Below are positions 1 through 8,532 of a stretch of DNA of 64,000 nucleotides, one piece after another; within the stretch, counting starts at the first letter, position 1; each line of letters opens with the position of its first letter. Source of the stretch: Radiobacillus kanasensis (GTDB lineage: Bacteria; Bacillota; Bacilli; Bacillales; Amphibacillaceae); assembly GCF_021049245.1 (NCBI RefSeq), contig NZ_CP088020.1, forward strand, positions 1,680,001-1,744,000, read 5' to 3'. The notes beneath the pieces were generated by a model. It was not told the origin of the DNA. It saw nothing but the letters and a program-made list of their open reading frames with translations, and did no database searches. Made by a program: the position numbers and the translations under genes.

Positions 1-1
1 C

Positions 2-103
2 TCAACAGATAGTAGATTATTAGGGCTTATCCCTTACGATCAGATTGTGGGAGAGGCTGCAGTATTATATTGGCCTCTGGATCGATTTAGGTTTATAAAT
101 TAA
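2..103 (+). CDS. lepB: Signal peptidase I, C-terminal end (partial)
   Basis: The frame opens at the left edge and gives 33 residues before TAA at 101-103. It begins STDSR and continues through a GLIPYDQIVG segment to a YWPLDRFRFIN tail. The STDSR stretch matches the end of the conserved GDNR...SxDSR box of type I signal peptidases, membrane-anchored Ser/Lys proteases that remove Sec signal peptides. The catalytic Ser and Lys lie outside the window. Its stop is 20 bases before rbgA, and a signal peptidase gene next to rbgA is common in Bacillaceae. Confidence 0.82.
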   Translation, partial: STDSRLLGLIPYDQIVGEAAVLYWPLDRFRFIN

Positions 104-122
104 TGGTAGGTGAAGGATTGTT

Positions 123-989
123 ATGACCATTCAATGGTTTCCTGGTCATATGGCCAAAGCGAAACGAGAAGTTCAAGAAAAATTAAAGCTTGTAGATTAC
201 GTCATTGAATTATTAGATGCACGTGCACCAGAGTCTTCACAAAATCCGATGCTTCACCAAGTGTTGCAAGACAAGCCGCGAATGGTCGTACTGATGAAAA
301 AGGATTTGGCAGATCAGAAGGCGACAGATCGATGGATTCAACATTTTTCTAACAAAGGGATTCCAACCGTGGCCGTGGATGTTCAACAAAAGAAAGATAT
401 CGAACATGTTATCCAGATTGCACGTGATATGGGGAAAAGCAAGATGGAAAAGTTAAAGAAAAAAGGGATTCGTCCTCGACCAGCTCGCGCCATGATCATA
501 GGTATCCCGAACGTTGGGAAGTCGACCTTGATTAATCGATTAGCCCATAAGAAAATTGCAAAAACAGGTGATCGACCAGGTGTTACGACTAGTCAACAAT
601 GGATCAAAGTGAAAGACTTTGAGTTACTTGATACACCAGGTATTTTATGGCCAAAGTTTGAGGACGAAGTGGTCGGCTATCGTCTCGCAGCGTTAGGAAC
701 TATTAAGGACCAGCTACTCCCTATGGAAGATGTGGCAGCATTTATCATCCGTTATTTGAAGGCTCGCTACCCATCTGTTTTAACAGATCGGTTTCAACTA
801 TCCTTACATACAGAGGATATGATGGAGATCTTTGAATCCATTGGAAAGCTTCGAGGCTGTCTGGGTAGTGGTGGAATCGTTAGCTTAGAAAAAACAGCAG
901 ATGTCATTATTAGAGATTTACGAACTGGTAAAATGGGAGGTATAAGCCTAGAGTGGCCGGAAATAGAAAAAGAGGCATCATCATCGTGA
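123..989 (+). CDS. rbgA: Ribosome biogenesis GTPase RbgA (YlqF)
   Basis: 288 residues. This is a circularly permuted GTPase: the G4 motif KKDL (59-62) precedes the P-loop GIPNVGKST (127-135) and the G3 motif DTPG (170-173). RbgA is a late assembly factor of the 50S subunit, acting on the 45S intermediate around uL16 incorporation. The ATG at 123 follows an AGGTGAAGG ribosome site. It probably shares a transcript with the upstream signal peptidase gene. The stop codon (987-989) lies inside the 3' arm of the terminator hairpin, so termination signal and coding end overlap. Confidence 0.96.
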   Translation: MTIQWFPGHMAKAKREVQEKLKLVDYVIELLDARAPESSQNPMLHQVLQDKPRMVVLMKKDLADQKATDRWIQHFSNKGIPTVAVDVQQKKDIEHVIQIARDMGKSKMEKLKKKGIRPRPARAMIIGIPNVGKSTLINRLAHKKIAKTGDRPGVTTSQQWIKVKDFELLDTPGILWPKFEDEVVGYRLAALGTIKDQLLPMEDVAAFIIRYLKARYPSVLTDRFQLSLHTEDMMEIFESIGKLRGCLGSGGIVSLEKTADVIIRDLRTGKMGGISLEWPEIEKEASSS

Positions 990-1006
990 TGGTGTCTCTT
1001 TTCTTT
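966..1006 (+). terminator. Intrinsic terminator of rbgA
   Basis: A 13-bp stem pairs 971-983 with 987-999 around a 3-base loop and is followed by a T-rich tract at 1000-1006. The 5' arm is coding sequence and the stop codon begins the 3' arm. Confidence 0.8.
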
Positions 1007-1179
1007 CGACCTCTTTTATACCAAAATATAATTACCATCTTTAAAAACGAACGATACAAGATAGGGAGCGAAGGAATATAAATTTTCATAGTTGGATCTT
1101 TATTTGTATTTTATATAAAATGCGACGTAACGAAATAAGGACTCGTATATACTTTATCAAGTTGACTGCTAATGCGGCG

Positions 1180-1296
1180 CTGCAGAAAAATACTCGCTTT
1201 CCGTGGGGAACGCCTCAGCCTCCTCGCTCGCAAAGAACGCTCACTGTGGGGTCTTCAACTGTTCCTTTCCCACAGGAGTCTCGCATTTTTCCGCAG
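1180..1296 (-). repeat. Degenerate palindromic intergenic repeat, unit A
   Basis: The ends pair imperfectly (CTGCAGAAAAAT at 1180 against ATTTTTCCGCAG ending 1296). The interior resembles, on the minus strand, the cleaner units at 45115-45224 and around both IS copies, with the shared order GAGACTCCT, GAGGAGGCTGAGGC and GGAAAGCG. It contains CCCACAG-GAGTC, one mismatch from the IS insertion site. Short frames across it are not believable genes. Confidence 0.65.
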
Positions 1297-1529
1297 CTTA
1301 GTACGGAGTTCTTTTCAAGTCAGAGGTGTTTCTTGGTCTATTCATTTTATAGGTTTAATAACCTACTATATTAGAAAATACCTACAAGCGTAGGCAGAAT
1401 GCGGAGACTCCTACCATGAAAATAAGGTTCTAATATATGGAAAAATGGCAATACTAAGGTAGACGCAGCTCATTCGTTTTTTTGAGGAGAGCGCCACATT
1501 CTAAGATCTAATGAAGTTGGAGAATAATT

Positions 1530-2753
1530 TTAAGACACTTTTGGTTCCACAATTGTCACTGTGTAACCTAAACTCTCTAATCTTCGTAGTGAATGCTTAA
1601 CAACGGATTGTTGTCTTTGTTTGTCGAAGTAATCTTCTCCTAAATCTACATACATTTCTTTTCGTGTTAAGAGATAATAGGAGATTCGTAATATCGCATG
1701 AGCTACAACGATTCCTGCACGCTTTTTACCTTTACGTGAAGCTGTTCGCCGGTAAAGTGCACCAAGGTAGTTTTTGGATCCTCGAACAGAATGAGCTGCT
1801 TCAATCAGTGCTGATTTAAGATACTTGTTTCCATTCAACGTTTTAGATGATTTACGTTTTCCAGCACTTTGGTTATTTCCAGGAACTAATCCAGCCCATG
1901 AACACATTTGAGGTGCAGTAGGAAATTGCTCCTTTATATTTGTACCAAGCTCTGCAAGCATTTGTTCCGCCATTTTTCTCCCAATACCAGGAATGGAATC
2001 TAAACGGTCTATATCTTCTTGAGAGTCTTCCATCCTTTTCGCTATCTCTTTATCTAGTTTATCGATTTGATCCGTCAGGAAATCGATATGATCTAGAATC
2101 GTTTTTATCATGAACCGTTGGTGTTCTTGAACATACCCTTGAAGTGCGAGTTTCAATTCATCCTTTTTCTTCTTCATTACTCCTCTCGCAAAGGTTGTTA
2201 ACTCTTCGAGATCATCATTTCCTTCGGATATGGATCGAAGCATATCACGAGCAGAAACTCCCATAATGTCAGAAACAACAGAACCAAGTTTGATATTAGC
2301 TCCTTCTAACACTTTTTGAATCCGATTATATTGTCTGGCACGCTCTTCAATAATACTTCGACGATAACGAACAAGTTCACGTAATTCTCGCTGGTTTCGA
2401 TCAGGAATAAAACTAGCTTTAAGTAAACCGTGACGAAGTAATTTGGCTATCCATTCGGCATCTTTCACATCCGTTTTACGCCCGGGGACAGCCTTAATGT
2501 GTTGAGCATTCACAACTAGATATTCAATATCTTCTGCTTCTAGTAGATTGACAATGGGTTTCCAGTAGACACTTGTACTTTCCATTGCCACATGGGTACA
2601 CTTATGTTTCTTCACCCAGTCCACCAACTCAATTAGATATATGGTTTTAGTTGAAAAAGTTTCAATCTCCTTTCCTTCTGTTGTAATGGCACAAGCGGTA
2701 ATGGTATCCTTGTGGACATCCATACCACAAGCATTCTCAATGATTACATCCAT
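1530..2753 (-). CDS. IS110-family transposase (DEDD recombinase), copy 1
   Basis: 407 residues from the ATG at 2753, which sits 8 bases after a GAAAGGA ribosome site. A TTG at 2801 in the same frame would add 16 residues but lacks a good site. The N-terminal RuvC-like domain shows D12, E58, D95 and D98. The C-terminal Tnp domain shows an IPGIG helix-hairpin and the serine in NNQSAGKRKS (S296), the nucleophile position of the family. All expected catalytic residues are present, so the copy looks active. It differs from copy 2 at residue 386 (Lys here, Arg there). Confidence 0.95.
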   Translation of the reverse strand: MDVIIENACGMDVHKDTITACAITTEGKEIETFSTKTIYLIELVDWVKKHKCTHVAMESTSVYWKPIVNLLEAEDIEYLVVNAQHIKAVPGRKTDVKDAEWIAKLLRHGLLKASFIPDRNQRELRELVRYRRSIIEERARQYNRIQKVLEGANIKLGSVVSDIMGVSARDMLRSISEGNDDLEELTTFARGVMKKKKDELKLALQGYVQEHQRFMIKTILDHIDFLTDQIDKLDKEIAKRMEDSQEDIDRLDSIPGIGRKMAEQMLAELGTNIKEQFPTAPQMCSWAGLVPGNNQSAGKRKSSKTLNGNKYLKSALIEAAHSVRGSKNYLGALYRRTASRKGKKRAGIVVAHAILRISYYLLTRKEMYVDLGEDYFDKQRQQSVVKHSLRRLESLGYTVTIVEPKVS

Positions 2754-2801
2754 TGAAAACATCCTTTCTACGGCAAATAATAATGGAGGCTGGCGCAACA
2801 A

Positions 2802-3009
2802 CCAGAATAGGGTTAATCTACCATGAGTGCTTCCCTTAAAAGGAGCAACAGTCTGTGATGCACCGTGGTCGAAGGAGTCAGACTGCGGGTAGGGCTCTCA
2901 CGCACCAAGGAGTCTCGACCTTCCTCATCCAGCCGTAGCATCAGTATAGCCACACAATAACTATTTTCATTCTCTGTGGTGTATAGCTGTTTTCGCGATA
3001 CATGAATGA
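2802..3009 (-). ncRNA. Predicted bridge RNA leader of IS copy 1
   Basis: This is the mirror image of the leader in copy 2 (43200-43407), nearly identical to it. It carries the same guide-like segments: GACTCCT at 2908-2914, CCCGCAG at 2883-2889 and TCATGGTAG at 2818-2826, all on the minus strand. See the copy 2 entry for the folding argument. The RNA itself is an inference from the family; expression cannot be seen here. Confidence 0.6.
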
Positions 3010-3283
3010 CTGCGGGAACAGCGCGAGCCGAAGATCCCGCAGGAAGTGGGGTTCTTCCGAGGAAGCTGAGGCCGTGCCCGCGGAAAGCGAAGTAATCTGC
3101 CGGAGCGTGGCATTAGGCTTCACTCCATTACTTTTTTAAATGAAATTTTTAATCAGAGTTACGTCGCAATTTCAATCAAATGAACGAAAATCCAACCATT
3201 GAAAGAGTACCGTTCTAAGCTACGTATCCTGCAATCTTTCATCATTAGTGAGGAAAGTTTCAGTTTTGTCCCACCCTGAATTT

Positions 3284-3309
3284 TAAAAGTAGATAGAAAG
3301 TGCCGATAT
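3284..3309 (+). promoter_or_regulatory. SigD-type promoter of rnhB-ylqG-ylqH
   Basis: TAAA at 3284-3287, a 14-base spacer, then GCCGATAT at 3302-3309. The -10 element is an exact match to the B. subtilis SigD (sigma-28) consensus and the -35 is exact too. The rnhB ATG is 22 bases downstream. The spacer is one base shorter than the commonest value of 15 but within the usual range. SigD itself is encoded at 42132 in this window. The stretch 3108-3283 to its left shows no gene. Confidence 0.75.
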
Positions 3310-3331
3310 AAAGGAGTAGGAGGGTATTGTT

Positions 3332-4102
3332 ATGATTACCTATACCATTTCAGATATAAAAAAATTACTAGCAACCAATTCTTTTACGAACGAGCAATTA
3401 ACAAATTGGCGCAAGGATGATAGAAAAGGGGTACAACAGCTCCTACGCCAATACGATAAAGAGCAAGAACGTATTATACAAGAAAAAGAACAATTCGAAT
3501 CCATGAGAGGATACGAACGATCAATCTGGAAAAATGGTTTTCGCTATATAGCAGGGATTGATGAGGTAGGGCGTGGTCCTTTAGCAGGTCCAGTAGTCGC
3601 TGCTGCAGTTATATTAACGCCTGATTTTTACTTACCAGGCTTAACAGATTCCAAGCAAGTTAGTGCAAAAAAACGAGAGATATTTTTCCAATACATCGTG
3701 GACCACGCTAAAAGCTATGGCATAGGAATCATAAATCGGGAAGAAATTGACCGGATTAATATTTATCAAGCTACGAAACAAGCAATGGAACGTGCAATAT
3801 CACAGTTAGCAGTGAAACCAGATCATCTCCTGATTGATGCTGTTACATTAGATACAAATACTCCTAGCACTTCCATTGTAAAAGGCGATCAAAAAAGTGT
3901 ATCGATAGCCGCTGCAAGTATTGTTGCTAAAGTGACGCGAGATCGAATGATGATCGAATATGATGTTCAATATCCGGAGTATCGTTTTGCATCTAATATG
4001 GGATATGGGACGAAGGAGCATTTGGAAGCAATTCAAGCACATGGAATAACTCCTATACATAGGCGTTCGTTTTCGCCAGTTCAGGAATATAAAGAAGGTT
4101 GA
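3332..4102 (+). CDS. rnhB: Ribonuclease HII
   Basis: 256 residues, the usual Bacillus length. It cleaves the RNA strand of RNA/DNA hybrids and single ribonucleotides in DNA. The catalytic core begins with GIDEVGRGPLAGPVVAAAV near residue 74, with the D-E pair, the LLIDAV aspartate, and the SIAAASIVAKVTRDR and GYGTKEHL motifs. The N-terminal 65 residues are the variable substrate-binding extension of the HII class. The ATG follows a GGAGTAGGAGGG site. It heads a three-gene unit with ylqG (9 bases apart) and ylqH (overlapping) behind a SigD-type promoter. Confidence 0.97.
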   Translation: MITYTISDIKKLLATNSFTNEQLTNWRKDDRKGVQQLLRQYDKEQERIIQEKEQFESMRGYERSIWKNGFRYIAGIDEVGRGPLAGPVVAAAVILTPDFYLPGLTDSKQVSAKKREIFFQYIVDHAKSYGIGIINREEIDRINIYQATKQAMERAISQLAVKPDHLLIDAVTLDTNTPSTSIVKGDQKSVSIAAASIVAKVTRDRMMIEYDVQYPEYRFASNMGYGTKEHLEAIQAHGITPIHRRSFSPVQEYKEG

Positions 4103-4111
4103 GGGATAAAA

Positions 4112-5899
4112 ATGACGTCCATTTATGCTGGTATTACGAGATTAGCGCAACAATCGAATACACAAAACCAAGTACTTAGCCCTGGACAAGTCATTCGTGG
4201 AAAAGTACTCAAGCTCTTTCCGAATCAACAGGCCTTAATTCAATTAGGAAATCAGCAGCTAGTCGCTCAGCTCGAAACACCTTTAGCTAGTGCGGACCAG
4301 TACTGGTTTCAAGTGCAATCAGCAGGGGAATCCTTACATTTAAAAGTACTTTCAGATAAAAAGGCTTTAACGGAAGCACAAATGATTGCCCAGCTTATCC
4401 AAAGCTTAGGCTTGAAGGGACAAAAGGCAGGTCAAGACCTCCTAATGAAGCTTCTTCAGGAACAGATTCCTTTTACTCCGAAGGACATAAAAGCAGCCTT
4501 TCAATTACTGCAACAAAGCTCTGATAAAAAGGGTGCGATGGATACGCTCGTTTCTCTTTTTTCTGCTCGAATTCCTGTTTCACCAGCAACATTTGAAGCT
4601 TTTTCACTGCCGAACAAGTTGTCTTTTACTCAGCAAATGGAGACAACCTATCAAGCGCTAAAGACTCTTGATCAGCCTTCTAGTGAACAATTAAAGTTAG
4701 TAACGATGTTAGAGTCTTTAAGAAGTTCATCCGATATAGACTTTAGCTCTTTTTTTACTCGCCGAATTCAACAAGAGTCTGTATCGAATCAACCGATAAC
4801 CTACAACCTCTTTCAAAAAGCAGGATTACTGGATAGCGATGTATCATGGGAAGTTTGGAGAACAGAATGGAACAAACCAATGGCGCAAGGCTCCATGCCA
4901 TTTTCGCTAGAATCAAATCAAGTGAAACAAAAGCTTCAAGAACTTTTTGCTAATCAATTGCCCTTAAACTCGAACCAAAAGCAACAGCTAGCGACGTTAA
5001 TCCAACGATTGGATGGCAACGGTCCTCGCTTAGATGCTCAATTAGCATTACTAGATAAATTTATAGATAAATTTCAAATTCGAAATGTGTTCTCATCGTT
5101 AGAAAATCGTTTGCAAGCTTCCATGTCCTTCCCGGGGCAGGAAGGAAGCCGGACTCCTGTGTTGCAAATGATTTCCGACTTTCAGCTAGACTCAACGAGT
5201 ACGAAAGGATTATTAGATTTGTTAGCGAGGATGCCGGTTAGTCAAGATTCGTCGCCTAGCCATTTTTTGGCTCAATTGAAGCATGCTCTTGCTGTTCTTG
5301 GTATGGATCACGAACATCAAATCAATCAGCTTATGAAGCAGAATGCTTTAGAGCAGATGGAAGTAGATTCATCCATAAAATCTTTGTTAATAGATATGGT
5401 TCAGCAGGAAAAAGCATCGGGGAGTACTGCTCCGATTAGATTCGAACCACTTTTGCAATTGATCAACAGCGCTCAACTTGTTTCCAATCAACAATTGGGT
5501 CCTTATGTTCAAATAGACTTGCAAATACCTGGAGCGTCTCTAGGCTTTCGAGAGGACATAAACCTAACTTTTGAAGGACAAAAATCCGAATCGGGAGAAA
5601 TTAATTCTGACTTTTGCCGTGTCCTATTTTATTTAAATCTCCACCAATTAGAAGAAACGATAATTGAAATGAATGTGCAAAAAAGAAACGTACATTTAAC
5701 GATCTACAATGACCATCCACAAACGGAACAGCTCGTACAACAATTTAAGGAGGCTGTTCATAATGGATTGGACGCTCTTCAATATCAGTTAAGAACTCTT
5801 CAGGTAAAAGCAATACCAACAGATGTTGAGCGGAAGGAACTACAAACCTCTATACCTGCAGAAAATAGGGGTAGAAAGGGGGTCGACTTGAAAATATGA
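4112..5899 (+). CDS. ylqG: YlqG, FliK-like protein of unknown function
   Basis: 595 residues, long, Gln-rich and mostly helical, without signal peptide or membrane segment. The N-terminus (about 22-80) has a small beta-rich segment with GKVLKLFPNQQALIQLGNQQ, of the sort found at the front of many FliK proteins. The last 120 residues (LFYLNLHQLEETIIEMNVQ and onward) follow the pattern of the FliK C-terminal hook-length domain, LxLxPxxLGxxxIxM. Function is not established. Position, SigD-type promoter and overlap with the FlhB-like ylqH suggest a role in flagellar export. The ATG follows GAGGGAT. Confidence 0.8.
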   Translation: MTSIYAGITRLAQQSNTQNQVLSPGQVIRGKVLKLFPNQQALIQLGNQQLVAQLETPLASADQYWFQVQSAGESLHLKVLSDKKALTEAQMIAQLIQSLGLKGQKAGQDLLMKLLQEQIPFTPKDIKAAFQLLQQSSDKKGAMDTLVSLFSARIPVSPATFEAFSLPNKLSFTQQMETTYQALKTLDQPSSEQLKLVTMLESLRSSSDIDFSSFFTRRIQQESVSNQPITYNLFQKAGLLDSDVSWEVWRTEWNKPMAQGSMPFSLESNQVKQKLQELFANQLPLNSNQKQQLATLIQRLDGNGPRLDAQLALLDKFIDKFQIRNVFSSLENRLQASMSFPGQEGSRTPVLQMISDFQLDSTSTKGLLDLLARMPVSQDSSPSHFLAQLKHALAVLGMDHEHQINQLMKQNALEQMEVDSSIKSLLIDMVQQEKASGSTAPIRFEPLLQLINSAQLVSNQQLGPYVQIDLQIPGASLGFREDINLTFEGQKSESGEINSDFCRVLFYLNLHQLEETIIEMNVQKRNVHLTIYNDHPQTEQLVQQFKEAVHNGLDALQYQLRTLQVKAIPTDVERKELQTSIPAENRGRKGVDLKI

Positions 5900-6237
5900 A
5901 ATCAACGGGAGAACAAAAAGAATTTTCTAAAGCCGCCGCACTCCGCTACGACAAGGATAAGGAAACCTCTCCTAAGGTAACCGCACTAGGAAAAGGGTAC
6001 GTAGCGGATAATATTATTGAAAAAGCAAAGGAGCATAATATACCGATTCAAGAAGATTCAACCCTTGTGGAACTATTATCAAAGCTTTCGATTAATGAAT
6101 CCATTCCAGAGGATCTATATCAAGCCGTAGCCGAAGTGTTTGCTCTTGTCTATCGAGTCGACAAAAAAATAGGAGATTCCTCTAGTTCCTTATTCGAAAA
6201 AAATCCTTCACAAAAGAGAAATTTAGACGTAAGATGA
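5896..6237 (+). CDS. ylqH: YlqH, FlhB C-terminal-domain-like protein
   Basis: 113 residues, overlapping the end of ylqG by four bases (ATGA), so the two are probably translationally coupled. Residues 13-95 match the cytoplasmic domain of FlhB: AAALRYDKDKETSPKVTALGKG, then the AKEHNIPI, LVELL and IPEDLYQAVAEVFALVY segments. FlhB in this window (32196) has NPTHYAIAIKYD at the corresponding place. YlqH has no NPTH motif, so it cannot undergo the autocleavage that switches FlhB, and it has no membrane domain. Family members are widespread beside rnhB and sucCD; their function is unknown. Confidence 0.85.
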   Translation: MKSTGEQKEFSKAAALRYDKDKETSPKVTALGKGYVADNIIEKAKEHNIPIQEDSTLVELLSKLSINESIPEDLYQAVAEVFALVYRVDKKIGDSSSSLFEKNPSQKRNLDVR

Positions 6238-6271
6238 AGGTTGGTACTAGCTGTTTCACAATGGTAATTTG

Positions 6272-6300
6272 TGGACAGTAGGTACTAGTTTTTATACAAT
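6272..6300 (+). promoter_or_regulatory. SigA-type promoter of sucCD with direct repeats
   Basis: TGGACA at 6272-6277, a 17-base spacer, and TACAAT at 6295-6300, 36 bases before the sucC start. The octamer GGTACTAG occurs at 6243-6250 and again at 6281-6288 inside the spacer, 38 bases apart, which could be an operator. No terminator is visible between ylqH and this promoter. Confidence 0.65.
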
Positions 6301-6335
6301 AATACTGCAGTGAAAATTGGATGGGAGGACAAAAC

Positions 6336-7496
6336 ATGAATATTCACGAATATCAAGGCAAAGAGTTATTGCGTAAATATGGCGTTGCCGTGCCGAATGG
6401 CCGTGTTGCATATTCAGTTGACGAAGCAGTAGATGCAGCGAAAGAGCTAGGCAGTGCTGTTTCTGTAGTAAAAGCACAAATTCACGCTGGTGGAAGAGGA
6501 AAAGCTGGTGGGGTTAAAGTTGCGAAGAACCTTGATGAAGTGCGTACATATGCAGATGAGATTCTTGGGAAAACGCTTGTAACTCACCAAACAGGACCAG
6601 AAGGTAAAGAAGTAAAGCGTTTACTCATTGAAGAAGGCTGTGACATCAAGAAGGAGTACTATGTTGGTTTAGTCCTAGATCGTGCAACTTCTCGTGTCAC
6701 GATGATGGCATCTGAAGAAGGTGGAACGGAAATCGAAGAAGTTGCAGCAGAAACACCGGAAAAAATCTTCAAAGAAGTAATCGACCCGGTTGTTGGACTA
6801 CTTCCATATCAAGCAAGAAGACTTGCTTTTAATATCAATATTCCAAAAGAATATGTATCAAAAGCCGTTAAGTTTATGCTTGGTTTATATCAAGTGTTCG
6901 TGGAGAAAGATTGCTCCATTGCAGAAATCAACCCACTAGTTACGACTGGTGACGGAAACGTTCTAGCATTGGATGCGAAACTAAACTTTGATGACAATGC
7001 ATTGTTCCGTCAAAAAGATATCCTAGAATACAGAGATTTAGATGAAGAAGATGAAAAAGAAATCGAAGCATCTAAATATGACCTTAGCTATATTGCTTTA
7101 GATGGTAACATTGGTTGTATGGTTAATGGTGCTGGTCTTGCCATGGCAACGATGGACATCATTAAGCACTACGGCGGCGACCCCGCTAACTTCCTTGATG
7201 TTGGGGGCGGTGCTACAGCTGAGAAAGTTACAGAAGCATTTAAAATCATTTTGTCCGATTCCAACGTAAAAGGTATTTTAGTTAATATCTTTGGTGGAAT
7301 TATGAAGTGTGACGTTATTGCGGAAGGTGTCGTAGAGGCTACGAAGCAAGTTGGTCTTGAGATTCCTCTTGTCGTGCGTTTAGAAGGAACAAATGTGGAT
7401 TTAGGTAAGAAAATCTTAGCTGAATCTGGACTGAATATTACGGCTGCAGAATCTATGGCAGACGGCGCAGAAAAAATTGTTTCTTTAGTAAAATAA
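6336..7496 (+). CDS. sucC: Succinyl-CoA synthetase beta subunit (ADP-forming)
   Basis: 386 residues. With SucD it converts succinyl-CoA, ADP and phosphate to succinate, CoA and ATP in the citric acid cycle. The N-terminal ATP-grasp domain starts [16 protein letters not shown] and has the [15 protein letters not shown] nucleotide segment. The C-terminal domain has [24 protein letters not shown] and the [12 protein letters not shown] stretch. The ATG at 6336 is chosen because a GGGAGG site lies at 6322-6327; an upstream in-frame ATG at 6321 would overlap that site. sucD follows 61 bases later. Confidence 0.98.
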   Translation: MNIHEYQGKELLRKYGVAVPNGRVAYSVDEAVDAAKELGSAVSVVKAQIHAGGRGKAGGVKVAKNLDEVRTYADEILGKTLVTHQTGPEGKEVKRLLIEEGCDIKKEYYVGLVLDRATSRVTMMASEEGGTEIEEVAAETPEKIFKEVIDPVVGLLPYQARRLAFNINIPKEYVSKAVKFMLGLYQVFVEKDCSIAEINPLVTTGDGNVLALDAKLNFDDNALFRQKDILEYRDLDEEDEKEIEASKYDLSYIALDGNIGCMVNGAGLAMATMDIIKHYGGDPANFLDVGGGATAEKVTEAFKIILSDSNVKGILVNIFGGIMKCDVIAEGVVEATKQVGLEIPLVVRLEGTNVDLGKKILAESGLNITAAESMADGAEKIVSLVK

Positions 7497-7557
7497 TCTC
7501 CTAAACATAAAGATGGCAAGCAATTTGCTTGTTAATAATCGGAAAGGACGGACGAAA

Positions 7558-8460
7558 ATGAGTGTATTTATAAATAAAGATACAAAAGTGCTCGTACAAG
7601 GTATTACGGGTTCAACAGCTTTATTTCATACAAAACAAATGCTAGAGTATGGTACGAAAATCGTTGGTGGTACATCACCAGGTAAAGGTGGAACTGAGGT
7701 TGAAGGCGTTCCTGTATTCAACACAGTAAAAGAAATCGTAGAAGCGACAGGAGCAAATGCTTCTGTTATCTATGTTCCAGCACCATTTGCGGCAGATGCT
7801 ATCATCGAAGCAGTTGATGCAGAACTTGATCTTGTCATTTGTATTACAGAGCATATTCCAGTTTTGGATATGGTAAAAGTGAAGCGTTACATGGAAGGCA
7901 AAAAAACACGCCTAGTAGGTCCAAACTGTCCTGGGGTTATCACACCAGAAGAGTGTAAAATCGGAATCATGCCTGGCTATATCCACAAAAAAGGCCATGT
8001 CGGAGTTGTGTCTCGCTCTGGTACCTTGACGTATGAAGCCGTACATCAGCTTTCTGAACAAGGATTCGGTCAATCTACTGCTGTTGGTATCGGTGGAGAC
8101 CCAGTAAACGGAACAGATTTCATCGACGTGTTAAAAGCGTTCAATGAAGATCCGGAAACAGAAGCTGTTATGATGATTGGTGAAATCGGTGGAACAGCGG
8201 AAGAAGAAGCTGCAGAATGGGTAAAAGCAAACATGACAAAACCAGTTGTAGGCTTCATCGGTGGGGCAACTGCACCTCCAGGAAAACGTATGGGTCACGC
8301 CGGTGCTATTATTTCTGGTGGTAAAGGTACTGCTGACGAAAAGATTAAAGTGATGAATGAATGTGGCATTAAAGTTGCCGAAACGCCATCCGTAATGGGC
8401 GAAACACTTATCGGAGTTCTAAAAGAAAAAGGACTTTATGACAAGTGTAAAACACATTAA
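7558..8460 (+). CDS. sucD: Succinyl-CoA synthetase alpha subunit
   Basis: 300 residues. It binds CoA and carries the phosphohistidine intermediate. The Rossmann CoA-binding domain starts [21 protein letters not shown], with [11 protein letters not shown] and the SRSGTLTYE segment. The active histidine lies in [13 protein letters not shown] near the C-terminus. The ATG at 7558 follows GGAAAGGACGG; an in-frame ATG at 7513 lacks a ribosome site. It is cotranscribed with sucC and ends at an intrinsic terminator. Confidence 0.98.
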   Translation: MSVFINKDTKVLVQGITGSTALFHTKQMLEYGTKIVGGTSPGKGGTEVEGVPVFNTVKEIVEATGANASVIYVPAPFAADAIIEAVDAELDLVICITEHIPVLDMVKVKRYMEGKKTRLVGPNCPGVITPEECKIGIMPGYIHKKGHVGVVSRSGTLTYEAVHQLSEQGFGQSTAVGIGGDPVNGTDFIDVLKAFNEDPETEAVMMIGEIGGTAEEEAAEWVKANMTKPVVGFIGGATAPPGKRMGHAGAIISGGKGTADEKIKVMNECGIKVAETPSVMGETLIGVLKEKGLYDKCKTH

Positions 8461-8475
8461 TAATAGTATAGAAAT

Positions 8476-8505
8476 AGGCTGGCACTAGTTGTCAGCCTGT
8501 TTTTC
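8476..8505 (+). terminator. Intrinsic terminator of sucCD
   Basis: AGGCTGGCA (8476-8484) pairs with TGTCAGCCT (8490-8498) with one G-U pair, followed by GTTTTT. It separates sucCD from dprA. Confidence 0.85.
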
Positions 8506-8532
8506 ACTTTTCGAAAAGAAAGGAAGGAATAC

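Larger units (their letters stand above)
1411..3009 (-). mobile_element. IS110-family insertion sequence, copy 1
   Basis: 1599 bp, inverted with respect to copy 2 at 43200-44798 and nearly identical to it. The boundaries come from comparing the two copies with the uninterrupted repeat. The only ambiguity is a shared CT dinucleotide, present at 1411-1412 and 3010-3011 (AG on the transposase strand). There are no terminal inverted repeats and no target duplication beyond those two bases, as in IS110 elements. The transposase reads right to left, with about 256 bases of non-coding leader at the right end (2754-3009) and 117 bases at the left end. Confidence 0.92.
1386..3107 (+). repeat. Palindromic intergenic repeat, unit B, interrupted by IS copy 1
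   Basis: Bases 1386-1412 and 3010-3107 join into one unit when the IS is removed. The left part has GCGTAGGCAGAATGCGG followed by AGACTC-CT. The right part has GCGGGAACAGCGCGAG, GAGGAAGCTGAGGCC, CCGCGGAAAGCG and ATCTGCCGGAGCG. The joined unit matches the uninterrupted one at 45110-45230 nearly base for base, so this was an intact repeat that was hit by the IS. Confidence 0.85.
1121..3168. repeat. Outer inverted repeat bracketing the repeat/IS block
   Basis: TGCGACGTAAC at 1121-1131 is repeated in inverted orientation as GTTACGTCGCA at 3158-3168. Between them lie a degenerate palindromic repeat, a second repeat unit, and the IS110-family insertion inside that unit. The arrangement suggests that the repeat units were part of a larger palindromic element with these termini before the IS arrived. 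The sequence from 1007 to 1120 is AT-rich and shows no gene. Confidence 0.5.

Noticed and set aside
1120..1393. Two overlapping open frames on the + strand
   Set aside because: They run across the degenerate palindromic repeat, lack ribosome sites and give low-complexity Arg/Ser/Phe-rich products.
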